This document shows positions 1 to 7,038 of a stretch of DNA of 64,000 nt, piece after piece (within the stretch, counting starts at the first letter, position 1; every line of letters begins with the position of its first letter). The notes beneath the pieces were generated by a model. It saw only the letters and a list, made by a program, of their open reading frames with translations. It was not told the DNA's origin and ran no database searches. The position numbers and the translations under genes are program-made. The DNA is from Opitutia bacterium (GTDB lineage: Bacteria; Verrucomicrobiota; Verrucomicrobiia; Opitutales; Opitutaceae). The stretch is from positions 204,056 through 268,055 of the forward strand of contig JACPIT010000011.1 of the NCBI GenBank assembly GCA_016187945.1, read 5' to 3'.

Positions 1-443
1 GCCTTCGCGTTGTTGAGAATGAAGACCTCGGTGGCGACCGGCTCCTGCAGGAGCGAGTCGCGGCTGACGACTTTCACGATGTTGCCTTCCTCGACGTAGG
101 TGTAGCCGGCGGGCGAGAGCACGGTCTCGAAAATCTGGCGCCAGGTGACGTCGCGGAGCTTGATGGAAGTCTTGCCGACGAGCGTGTCGGGCACGACGAG
201 GTTGAGCTCGAAGAGGTCGGCGACGTTGCGGAGGATGGTCTTGATGTCCTCGTCGGGGAAATCGACGGAGAGCGTGTCCTTGTCGCGCGAGACGGAGTGC
301 TGGGTGGGCTGCGCTCCGGCGACGGTGACCGCGGGTTGCGCGGGCGCGGCGGCGGGCGGCGGAGTGGCCGGCTGAGTCTGCGCGTTGACAGTGGCGAGCA
401 GCGTGAGGGCGACGGCGGCGGAGGCGAGCGTGCGTGTGCGCAT
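1..443 (-). CDS. pilQ: Type IV pilus secretin PilQ-like, N-terminal part (cut by window edge)
   Basis: Outer-membrane secretin of the type IV pilus or a related machine; only the first 147 residues are visible. The ATG at 443 gives a signal peptide (MRTRTLASAAVALTLLATVNA), then a Pro/Ala-rich linker, then a secretin N-terminal (STN/N0-type) domain at about residues 55-125. The segments IKTILRNVADLFELNLVVP and TSIKLRDVTWRQIFETVL are typical of that domain. The gene lies 11 bp downstream of the PilP-like gene and closes a pilMNOPQ order, which supports PilQ over a type II GspD. The pore domain lies outside the window, so the exact subfamily cannot be fixed. Confidence 0.85.
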   Translation of the reverse strand, partial: MRTRTLASAAVALTLLATVNAQTQPATPPPAAAPAQPAVTVAGAQPTQHSVSRDKDTLSVDFPDEDIKTILRNVADLFELNLVVPDTLVGKTSIKLRDVTWRQIFETVLSPAGYTYVEEGNIVKVVSRDSLLQEPVATEVFILNNAK

Positions 444-454
444 GGGGTGAGTCC

Positions 455-976
455 TCATTTCTTATTAACGGGCCGGGTGTATTCTTCGTTGTTCAGGCGG
501 AGCGTGAAGTTGGTGCGGTCGATGGCAGTGACCTCTAGGGTGTATTCCGCGCCTTCAAAGGTAATTGTCAGCGTGCCGCCGGGTTTGACCCGCTTTTGAC
601 CGAAGGAGAGCGACGGCTCGCCGCCCATGACGATGAAGCCGCTCGGGCGCAGCGCGTCGCCGATGGCTTGGAGCAGGTCGCGCGTGCTGCGCGGAGCGCC
701 GGGGCGCGCGACGGCGGTGCCGGAGCCGCCGCCGGTCGCGGGCGCCTGATTGCCGGCGGCGACGGTGCCGCTGGTCGCCGCGGCGGCGGCGAACGCTTCG
801 GAGTGGAACGGATCGGCGAGATCGGCGGGAGCGGCGGCTTCGCGGGCGGCGAGGAGTTTCTGCGCGGTGCCGAGGCTTTCGGTGCGCTTCGTCGGCGCGG
901 TGACCGGCGCGACGTCGGCCGCGCACGCGATGGCGGCGAGCAAAGCGAGCGGTGCGGTGAGGCGGAGCGTCTTCAT
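455..976 (-). CDS. PilP-like periplasmic pilus assembly protein
   Basis: A 173-residue exported protein with an N-terminal hydrophobic signal (MKTLRLTAPLALLAAIACAA). A long Ala/Gly-rich disordered stretch follows, then a compact C-terminal β domain from about residue 110. That domain includes SFGQKRVKPGGTLTITFEG and a final strand pattern reminiscent of the GspC/PilP homology region. The ATG at 974-976 overlaps the end of pilO by 4 bp. Sequence identity to classical PilP is not obvious by eye. The call rests mainly on its place between pilO and pilQ, its size and its export signal. It would link the inner-membrane PilNO complex to the secretin. Confidence 0.6.
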   Translation of the reverse strand: MKTLRLTAPLALLAAIACAADVAPVTAPTKRTESLGTAQKLLAAREAAAPADLADPFHSEAFAAAAATSGTVAAGNQAPATGGGSGTAVARPGAPRSTRDLLQAIGDALRPSGFIVMGGEPSLSFGQKRVKPGGTLTITFEGAEYTLEVTAIDRTNFTLRLNNEEYTRPVNKK

Positions 977-1524
977 GGCGTGCCGAGGAGTTCGACGGTG
1001 AAAACGGCGTTCATCGATTCGCCCTCGGATTTGCTGAGGGAAAGCCGGTCGAAGCGTGCGAAGTGCGGGCCGGTCTCGAGCCGGCGGAAGAACGCCCAGA
1101 TTTGCGCGTAGCTGCCGCGCATCGTCACGCTGAAGGAAACGGGGACGTAGAGGGCCTTCGGCGCGCCGGGCTTGGGGGCGGCGAGCGGGTTCTGGCGCGC
1201 GTCGATGAGCTTCACGCCGGTCTCGTTTTCGAGGCGGTAGAGGAACTGGAGATTGTTCGCCAGCTCGCCGGCGTGCAGGAGGCGCGACTCGATCTGCTTG
1301 CCGACGGCCTGCATCTCGGCGACTTGCTCGGCGAGGCCGGTGGTGTGGCGGGCGTTTTGCGAGACGGCCTTGGATTCCTTGTCCCGGGCCTCGAAGGCGG
1401 CGCGCGCTTCGTCGATCGCGTCCATGCGGAAATAAAACGCGACCGCGCAGAGCAAGCACACGATGCCGCACCCGAAGGCGATGGGCTGTTTCTTGATGAG
1501 AGCGAGGAGGTCGGCGCCGGTCAT
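973..1524 (-). CDS. pilO: PilO-like inner-membrane pilus alignment protein
   Basis: A 183-residue protein with one N-terminal membrane helix (residues about 14-32, IAFGCGIVCLLCAVAFYFR). A coiled coil follows at about 35-95, then a ferredoxin-like α/β domain, the bitopic layout of PilO/GspM. PALYVPVSFSVTMRGSYAQIW-type residues in the second half match the PilO domain core. It overlaps pilN by 4 bp and the PilP-like gene by 4 bp, so translation is probably coupled. It would dimerise with PilN in the periplasm. Confidence 0.78.
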   Translation of the reverse strand: MTGADLLALIKKQPIAFGCGIVCLLCAVAFYFRMDAIDEARAAFEARDKESKAVSQNARHTTGLAEQVAEMQAVGKQIESRLLHAGELANNLQFLYRLENETGVKLIDARQNPLAAPKPGAPKALYVPVSFSVTMRGSYAQIWAFFRRLETGPHFARFDRLSLSKSEGESMNAVFTVELLGTP

Positions 1525-2159
1525 TTCTTCGGGCCCTTTCCTTTATAGCGGAGCTCGATTTCGAAGAGCAGCGCACCGGTGGCGGGGTCGGGATTGATGG
1601 CGTTGAGCTTCACGTTGTCGAACACCTCGGCGAGGCGCGGCTGGGTGCGGAGCGTCTCGACGTAGGCGGAGGCGGCGCCGCTGGCCTGATCCTTGGAGCC
1701 GGCGGCGAGGCCGCGCACGAGCACGCGCGGAGCAGCCGGGTCGCTGGGGCGCACGTCGAGCGCTTCGATCTGGATTTCCTTCGGCAAACTCGCGCCGAGC
1801 ACGGAGAGCAACTCCGTCGGTTCGATCGGCACCTGCACGAACGTGGCGGCTTCGGCGAGTTTCCGGTCCTCGTCGGTGAAGAGTTTCGTGAGGCGCAGGC
1901 CCTCGTTGCTCTGCTTCTGGTTCTTGGCGATCTCGGCTTCGGCGGCGACGCGCTGGACGTCGAAGACGTGCGCTTGGTATTCGCGCCAGCCGACGAAGGC
2001 CAGCAGGAGCACGGCGGTGGCGATGGCGCCGACGTTGATGAAGAAGGTCGTGCGCACGACCTTCGTGTCCGGCAACCGTTCGAAGTTGCGGAAGTTCGGG
2101 TGCCACAGCGGCGCGGAGGGCGGGGCGGCGTCAGCCTTTTTGTTCAGCGACAGGGCCAT
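1521..2159 (-). CDS. pilN: PilN-like inner-membrane pilus alignment protein
   Basis: A 212-residue bitopic protein. A short cytoplasmic N-terminus carries a NFRNFERLPDTK segment, in the position where PilN docks onto PilM. One membrane helix follows at about residues 38-57, then a coiled coil and a periplasmic ferredoxin-like fold. The gene overlaps pilM by 29 bp and pilO by 4 bp. With PilM and PilO it would form the ring joining the cytoplasmic motor to the secretin. Confidence 0.78.
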   Translation of the reverse strand: MALSLNKKADAAPPSAPLWHPNFRNFERLPDTKVVRTTFFINVGAIATAVLLLAFVGWREYQAHVFDVQRVAAEAEIAKNQKQSNEGLRLTKLFTDEDRKLAEAATFVQVPIEPTELLSVLGASLPKEIQIEALDVRPSDPAAPRVLVRGLAAGSKDQASGAASAYVETLRTQPRLAEVFDNVKLNAINPDPATGALLFEIELRYKGKGPKK

Positions 2160-3174
2160 GGTTGTAGGAAGCCATCAGGCCGAAGAGGCCGAGCCAGCGT
2201 TCGTCGGGCGCCGCGAGCGTGACGCCCGGCGCGAGGGTGAGACCGAGCGACTGCGTCCACGGGAGCAGTTCGGCTTTGAAGGGATTGACGCCGAGTGAGC
2301 CGGCGATCGTCGGGCTGAGCCAGGCGAGGCTCGGCGGGAGCTGCGTGCAGAGGACGGAGCCGATCGACTGGCCGGTCTGCACCTCGTAGAATCCGATCGA
2401 GGACTGGAGTTCCTTGAGGAGCTTCTTGATGAGCGTGCCGCCCATGCTCGTGAAATCGAAGGTGTTCGAGTAAAAGAGCTTTTTGGCCGACTCCTCGTCC
2501 TTCAGGCCGAGCTCCTTTTGCACGACGGGGATCATGCCGGCGATGCCGGAGGCGATCGGGCGCGAGATGTCGACGCCGTCGGCGGTGAGGATGAAACACT
2601 GTGTGGCCTCGTCGCCCATCTCAAGGAGCAGCAGCGGCGTCTTCGATTGCTTGAACTTCTGGTAGCTCACCAACGCGCCGAGCGTGGCGACGGTGCCGAG
2701 TTCGAGGCGCTCGGGATAGAGGCCGAACTCGAGCATCTTGTCCTGCCAGTGAACGATGTCGTCCGCGGGCACGCCGCAGAAGAGCGCTTCCTTCTGGTTG
2801 CCCTTCGCGAGGTCGTATTCCGAGCCGTCGGTCGGGTTGAGGATCAGCGTGGTGTATTTCTCGGCTTCGACGCGGAAGGTCTGTGCCAGCACCTCGGGCA
2901 CGTAGGCGGGCTCCTTCACGCGCTTCAAATCCATCGTGTGACGGCGGATCAGCCGGCGCGCCGGGTAAACGCCGCAGCGGGCGTGCGCGTAGCCGGTGGG
3001 GCCCTTGCCCTCGGTGGTTTTCAAGTAGGCTTGGAGGCCCTCGGTGTCGGTCGCGGCGAATTCTTTCAGCTCTTCCACGACCAACGGCGGCTCTTCCTGC
3101 GACAAGCGCGCAAGCAGCACGGCTTGATCGCCGAAGTCGACGCAGAAGCCTTTGGTCTTTTTACCGAACATCAT
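2131..3174 (-). CDS. pilM: PilM-like cytoplasmic actin-fold pilus assembly ATPase
   Basis: A 347-residue soluble protein with the actin/FtsA-like fold of PilM. It begins MMFGKKTKGFCVDFGDQAV, the first phosphate loop being FCVDFGDQA. It continues with LLLLEMGDEATQCFILTADG (second phosphate loop) and a C-terminal subdomain. It is the first gene of the minus-strand pil operon. Two adjacent ATGs (3174 and 3171) are possible starts. No membrane segment is present. The upstream 180 bp contain a GGTAAAT motif (3343-3352, minus strand) also seen before two of the histidine kinase genes further along. Confidence 0.78.
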   Translation of the reverse strand: MMFGKKTKGFCVDFGDQAVLLARLSQEEPPLVVEELKEFAATDTEGLQAYLKTTEGKGPTGYAHARCGVYPARRLIRRHTMDLKRVKEPAYVPEVLAQTFRVEAEKYTTLILNPTDGSEYDLAKGNQKEALFCGVPADDIVHWQDKMLEFGLYPERLELGTVATLGALVSYQKFKQSKTPLLLLEMGDEATQCFILTADGVDISRPIASGIAGMIPVVQKELGLKDEESAKKLFYSNTFDFTSMGGTLIKKLLKELQSSIGFYEVQTGQSIGSVLCTQLPPSLAWLSPTIAGSLGVNPFKAELLPWTQSLGLTLAPGVTLAAPDERWLGLFGLMASYNHGPVAEQKG

Positions 3175-3357
3175 GCGGGTGAAGTGTGGAGGTGACAGGT
3201 CGGCGCGTCCAAAAGACAGGGTAAACCGCGCCCATGCGTTCTGAGGAAAACTAATCTGGCGGAGTGAGTGGGATAGGTCCGCCGCCTCGGCTACACAAGA
3301 CCAAAACCCCTGATAGACCCATCAGGACCAAGGATTACGAGCAATTTACCCCAGCCC

Positions 3358-3393
3358 GAAAAAAACGAAAAACCCGCCGCGAAAAACGGCGGG
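3358..3393 (-). terminator. Rho-independent terminator of the bS22-like gene
   Basis: Reading the minus strand, a CCCGCCG...CGGCGGG stem (3373-3379 with 3387-3393) with a 7-nt loop is followed by a long T-rich tract interrupted by one C (3358-3372). It lies 37 bp after the stop of the small gene at 3430-3531. Confidence 0.85.
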
Positions 3394-3429
3394 CTCGGAA
3401 AGGCGAAACCGGCGGCGCGAGGCGCGCGC

Positions 3430-3531
3430 TTATTTCTGCCACGTGCGCTTCTTGTGGCGATTAGCCTTCAGGCGCTTGCGGCGCTTGTGCTTCGACATCT
3501 TCAGACGGCGCTTCTTCTTGAGATTTCCCAT
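3430..3531 (-). CDS. Very small basic ribosomal protein, bS22/AURKAIP1-COX24 domain type
   Basis: A 33-residue, extremely basic protein starting [20 protein letters not shown] and ending HKKRTWQK. The pattern KKRRxKMxKHKxRKRLKxxRHKxR is the signature of the AURKAIP1/COX24 domain. Actinobacterial bS22 and mitochondrial mS38 share it, and in them it binds rRNA near the decoding centre. It has its own terminator immediately downstream and is followed upstream by a repeat-containing spacer. It is too short for usual gene callers, but codon use, composition and terminator all support a real gene. Ribosome association is inferred from the family. Confidence 0.85.
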   Translation of the reverse strand: MGNLKKKRRLKMSKHKRRKRLKANRHKKRTWQK

Positions 3532-3635
3532 GGTGAAAAGGTGGTGTTTGAAGGGTCAACGTGCGGCCCGCGCACGCCCCTGTAAAGCCCGAAGTTGGCG
3601 GGCGCGCGACACGGCGCCGCTCGACCTTTTTGCCT

Positions 3636-3710
3636 CCTGTAGCGGCGGTCTATGACCGCCGGGCGCCTGCGTGATCGCACTCGTCGGCGGTCATAGACCG
3701 CCGCTACAGG
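3636..3710. repeat. Paired REP-like palindrome, GTAG-foot family C
   Basis: Two inverted copies of CCTGTAGCGGCGGTCTATGA plus CCGCCG face each other across a 23-bp spacer. Each copy can itself fold (CGGCGGTC-TAT-GACCGCCG) behind a GTAG foot, the arrangement of REP elements in head-to-head (BIME-like) pairs. It is intergenic, upstream of the bS22-like gene and downstream of the addA-like gene. Confidence 0.85.
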
Positions 3711-3761
3711 AAACTCAGAGGCGCCACGCCCATCGGCGGCGCGCTGCACTCCGCCCCGTCG

Positions 3762-6700
3762 CTACACTGCGCGCCGCATCGCGAGCGCGGTGAAGACCAA
3801 CTCCGCACCGACCGACCGCTCCGCCAAGCCCGTCAACCGCGCCACGACGCGCCGGTAGAGCTGCAACTGCGCTGCATGCCGCGCCACGGCGCGCTCCAGC
3901 TCGGCCGCGTCGCCGGTCAGCGCGTCGGTCTTGAAATCGAACACCGTCGCCGCACCCGCGCGCCCGCTCGCATCGCGCGCGATCACCACCCGATCGAACA
4001 CACCCGTGACCCACACCCCGTCGAGCACGATCTCGAACGCCCGCTCGCGCCACACTTCCCCGCGCGCCGCGCCGTCGCCCGCCGGACGCCGCCACACTTC
4101 GCCCAGCGCCCGCGCGCGCAAGCACCCCACCGCCACATCGATCGCCCGCTCGCCCGCGCCCGCGGCCTGCCAGCCGCGCGCCAGCGCCTCGATCGCGCTC
4201 GCCTCGCCCCACTCCACCGCCGCCAGCAGCGCGTGCACCGCGCGCCCGAACTCGAGCGCGTCGCCCTCGCGCAACGCAAACAGCCGCGCCGCACTCGCCT
4301 CGCCGGCGCGCTCGCCCGACGGACGCCGCGCCACGCGCCGCGGCGCCGCGGGAGCGCCGACGATTGCGATTTCCTCCCGCGCCGGTTCGGCCGCCGGCGG
4401 CACGATGCGCGCGAACCATTCCGGATCGCCCGCGCTCCACGGTCCGGAAAATTCCCGCGCGCCCACACGCACCGACCGCGCCTCCGCGCCGAGCGTCTCC
4501 GCGAGCAACTTCGGAAAATTATTCGACGTCGACTTCGCGCCCGGCGGCTCGGTGATGACGAACAGCGCGCGCTTCGCGCGCGTCATCGCCACGTAGAGCA
4601 GCGACAGCGCCTCGTAGCACGCGTCGTTCTCCGCCGCCTCGACGTGCGCGCGCAAGGCCTCGTCCTCGCGCGCGAGCCAGCCCGGCGGCAGCTCCAGCAC
4701 CCACTCGACTTCGTGCTGCGCGCTGCGATGCACCGCGAGCCCGTCGCGCGCGGCGTTGAGCTTGTTGCCCTGCAACTCCGGCACGACCACCACGTCGAAA
4801 CCGAGCCCCTTCGACTTGTGCACCGTCATCACGCGCACCACCGCCGCGCTCTCCGGTTCGCGCAGTGTGTAGCGCGACATGAACTGGATGAACTCGTCCG
4901 GATCGCGACTGCCCGTCGCGTCGAACGCCGCCGCCGCGGCCGCGAACTGCCGCGCGCGCTCCGTCGCGAACTCGCCCGCCAGCGCCAGCCGCGCGATCCA
5001 GTGCTCCGCGAAGCGCTCAAATCCCTCCTCCGCGATCCGCGCCAGCACGCCGCGCGTGACCGCCTCGCGTGTCGCGACTCCGTCGCGCGTCAGCGCCGCC
5101 GCGAGCGGCGTCATCTGCACGTGCTCCCACGCCAGCGTGTCGCCCGGATGCGCCGCGGCCTGCACGAGCGCGAGCAACGCCGCGCCCAGCGGATTGTCGG
5201 TGCACACGCATAAATCCGACTCGGCGATCGCTGGAATCCCCCCCTCGCGTCGCAAAAAGTCCGCGAGCGCCGTCGCTTCGCCGTTGCGCCGCACGAGCAC
5301 CGCGCACGTCAGCCCGCGCGCCAGCGGATCGATCTCCTGGAGGATCGCCAGCGTCTGCCGCGCGCGATCCTCGGCGTCCGTCGCGTGCAACAGCGCCGCC
5401 TGCCCCGCGCGCTCGCGGCGCTCGGTCGTGTGCGTGCGCCAGTTTTTCTTCCACTCGGCGCTCGCGCGTCCGGGGAACAATCCCGCGATCGCCTCGTGCG
5501 CACCGAACGTCGCGTTCACCATCTCGACGATCACCGGCCCCGAGCGCCACGACGCGTCGAGCGGTTCCGTCTCGATCGGCGCCGCGGCGGCATCGCCGCC
5601 GTTGTAGTGCCGCCGGATGTCGCCCATCAGCGTCGGATCGCCCTCGCGCCAGCCGTAGATCGACTGCTTCACGTCGCCCACGCAGAAAAACGTCCGCCGC
5701 GCTTCCGGATCCTGCACGACCTCGTCGATGAGATTTTGCAACACGCTCCACTGCCCGCGGCTCGTGTCCTGGAATTCATCGAGCAACCAGTGATCGATCG
5801 CCGCATCGAGCCGGTAGTCGAGCATCAGCCGCCCGTCCTCGCTCGCGCCGAACGACAACCGTCGCGCCTCACCGTTGGGCCGGAGCAGCCGCTCGACGTC
5901 CGCGAAGGTCAGCTTGCCCGCTCTCCGCACCAGCGCGTCGTAGATCGCATCGTAGCGCGCGAGCACCGCGTGCACGCCGCGCGTCGTTTCGATGCGCCGT
6001 CGCAATTCGCCGCCCGCGAGGTGCCGCACGATTTCGCCGAGAGCCGCGCACGCCTCGAGCGACAGCGTCTGCTTCTTCCGATCGAACTCCAACTCCGCCG
6101 CGCCTTCGCACAGCCGATGCCACTCGGCGAGCGCTTTCTCGAGCACGTAAGTCACCTCGCGCGCCAGCGGCGCGCCGGGCGCCCACAACTCCACCGCGGC
6201 GAGAAATTTTTCCCAACGCTCGCGCTGCTTGTCGCCGAGCCCGGCCTGTTCGATCCAGCGCCGCAGCGCGTTCTTCGCGCCCGCGAGATCGCGCGGCTCG
6301 GCCAGCCACGGCTGCGCGTCCGGCCAGATGCGTCGCGGGTTGCCCCACGCCTCCGCGTCCGGCGCGGCGAGGAACGTCTCGTAATGCTCGTCGAGGAAAC
6401 CGTCCATGCGCCGCGCGAGCTGCTTTTCCTCGGTGCCGAACGTCGCGCGCTTGAACGCCTCGAGGAACTCGCGCTGCTCGTCCGCCAGATCGCCGCTGCG
6501 CGCGAAGAGCTGCTGCAGCACGCGCCGCCGCTCGACGCGCGCCGCGTGCGTCTCGAGCACCGCAAAGTCGCCGTCGAGCCCGAGCTCGAACGGAAACGCC
6601 CGCGCGATGTGCGCGAAAAAGCTGTCGAGCGTGCCGAGCCGCAACTGGTGCAGCGCCTCCGTCATCGCGCGCAGCAGCCGCAAAAAATCCTCCGCGCGCA

Positions 6701-6941
6701 ACTCCGGCCGGCGAATCTCCGCCGCCAGCCGCGCCGCCTCGCGCTCGTCCGCCGCCGCCTCCGCGAGCTTGCCGAGGATGCCGTCGAAGAACTCGCCCGC
6801 CGCCTTGCGCGTGAACGTCAGCGCCACGATCCGCTCCGGCGCCGCGCCCGCCGCGAGCAGCGCGATGAAGCGATTCGTCAGCGCGAACGTCTTCCCCGAC
6901 CCCGCCGACGCCAAAATCATCACGAGCCGCGGCGAGATCAC
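3762..6941 (-). CDS. addA: AddA-like UvrD/RecB-family helicase-nuclease
   Basis: A 1059-residue SF1A helicase with a C-terminal RecB-type nuclease domain, for processing double-strand breaks before recombination. Visible motifs are Walker A ASAGSGKT (11-18), LTFTRKAAGEF (about 41-51), motif II LLDEFQDTSRGQW (about 387), MTVHKSKGLGFDVVVVPEL (about 709) and motif VI YVAMTRAKRALFV (about 784). The nuclease core is VFDFKTDAL (about 1002), preceded by VTGVFDRVVI. The start is GTG at 6941; an ATG at 6920 would leave only three residues before Walker A. It lies 97 bp after the addB-like gene, separated by a palindrome, and the two are presumably one operon. Length is slightly below typical AddA. Confidence 0.87.
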   Translation of the reverse strand: MISPRLVMILASAGSGKTFALTNRFIALLAAGAAPERIVALTFTRKAAGEFFDGILGKLAEAAADEREAARLAAEIRRPELRAEDFLRLLRAMTEALHQLRLGTLDSFFAHIARAFPFELGLDGDFAVLETHAARVERRRVLQQLFARSGDLADEQREFLEAFKRATFGTEEKQLARRMDGFLDEHYETFLAAPDAEAWGNPRRIWPDAQPWLAEPRDLAGAKNALRRWIEQAGLGDKQRERWEKFLAAVELWAPGAPLAREVTYVLEKALAEWHRLCEGAAELEFDRKKQTLSLEACAALGEIVRHLAGGELRRRIETTRGVHAVLARYDAIYDALVRRAGKLTFADVERLLRPNGEARRLSFGASEDGRLMLDYRLDAAIDHWLLDEFQDTSRGQWSVLQNLIDEVVQDPEARRTFFCVGDVKQSIYGWREGDPTLMGDIRRHYNGGDAAAAPIETEPLDASWRSGPVIVEMVNATFGAHEAIAGLFPGRASAEWKKNWRTHTTERRERAGQAALLHATDAEDRARQTLAILQEIDPLARGLTCAVLVRRNGEATALADFLRREGGIPAIAESDLCVCTDNPLGAALLALVQAAAHPGDTLAWEHVQMTPLAAALTRDGVATREAVTRGVLARIAEEGFERFAEHWIARLALAGEFATERARQFAAAAAAFDATGSRDPDEFIQFMSRYTLREPESAAVVRVMTVHKSKGLGFDVVVVPELQGNKLNAARDGLAVHRSAQHEVEWVLELPPGWLAREDEALRAHVEAAENDACYEALSLLYVAMTRAKRALFVITEPPGAKSTSNNFPKLLAETLGAEARSVRVGAREFSGPWSAGDPEWFARIVPPAAEPAREEIAIVGAPAAPRRVARRPSGERAGEASAARLFALREGDALEFGRAVHALLAAVEWGEASAIEALARGWQAAGAGERAIDVAVGCLRARALGEVWRRPAGDGAARGEVWRERAFEIVLDGVWVTGVFDRVVIARDASGRAGAATVFDFKTDALTGDAAELERAVARHAAQLQLYRRVVARLTGLAERSVGAELVFTALAMRRAV

Positions 6942-6957
6942 GGCGCGTCCTCCGAGA

Positions 6958-7016
6958 TAGCGCGGTGCTTTAGCCCGCGCGTCGTATTTCCCAACGCGGG
7001 CTGAAGCACCGCGCTA
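6958..7016. repeat. Inverted repeat between addB and addA, GTAG-foot family D
   Basis: TAGCGCGGTGCTTTAGCCCG(CG) at 6958-6979 is mirrored at 6995-7016. Read on the minus strand, the second arm starts GTAGCGCGGTGCTTCAGCCC. Each arm also contains a CGCGG...CCGCG self-complementary core. It fills most of the addB-addA gap, so it could affect relative expression or mRNA stability of the two genes. Confidence 0.8.
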
Positions 7017-7038
7017 CTTTTCGCGTCGCGCATCCGGT

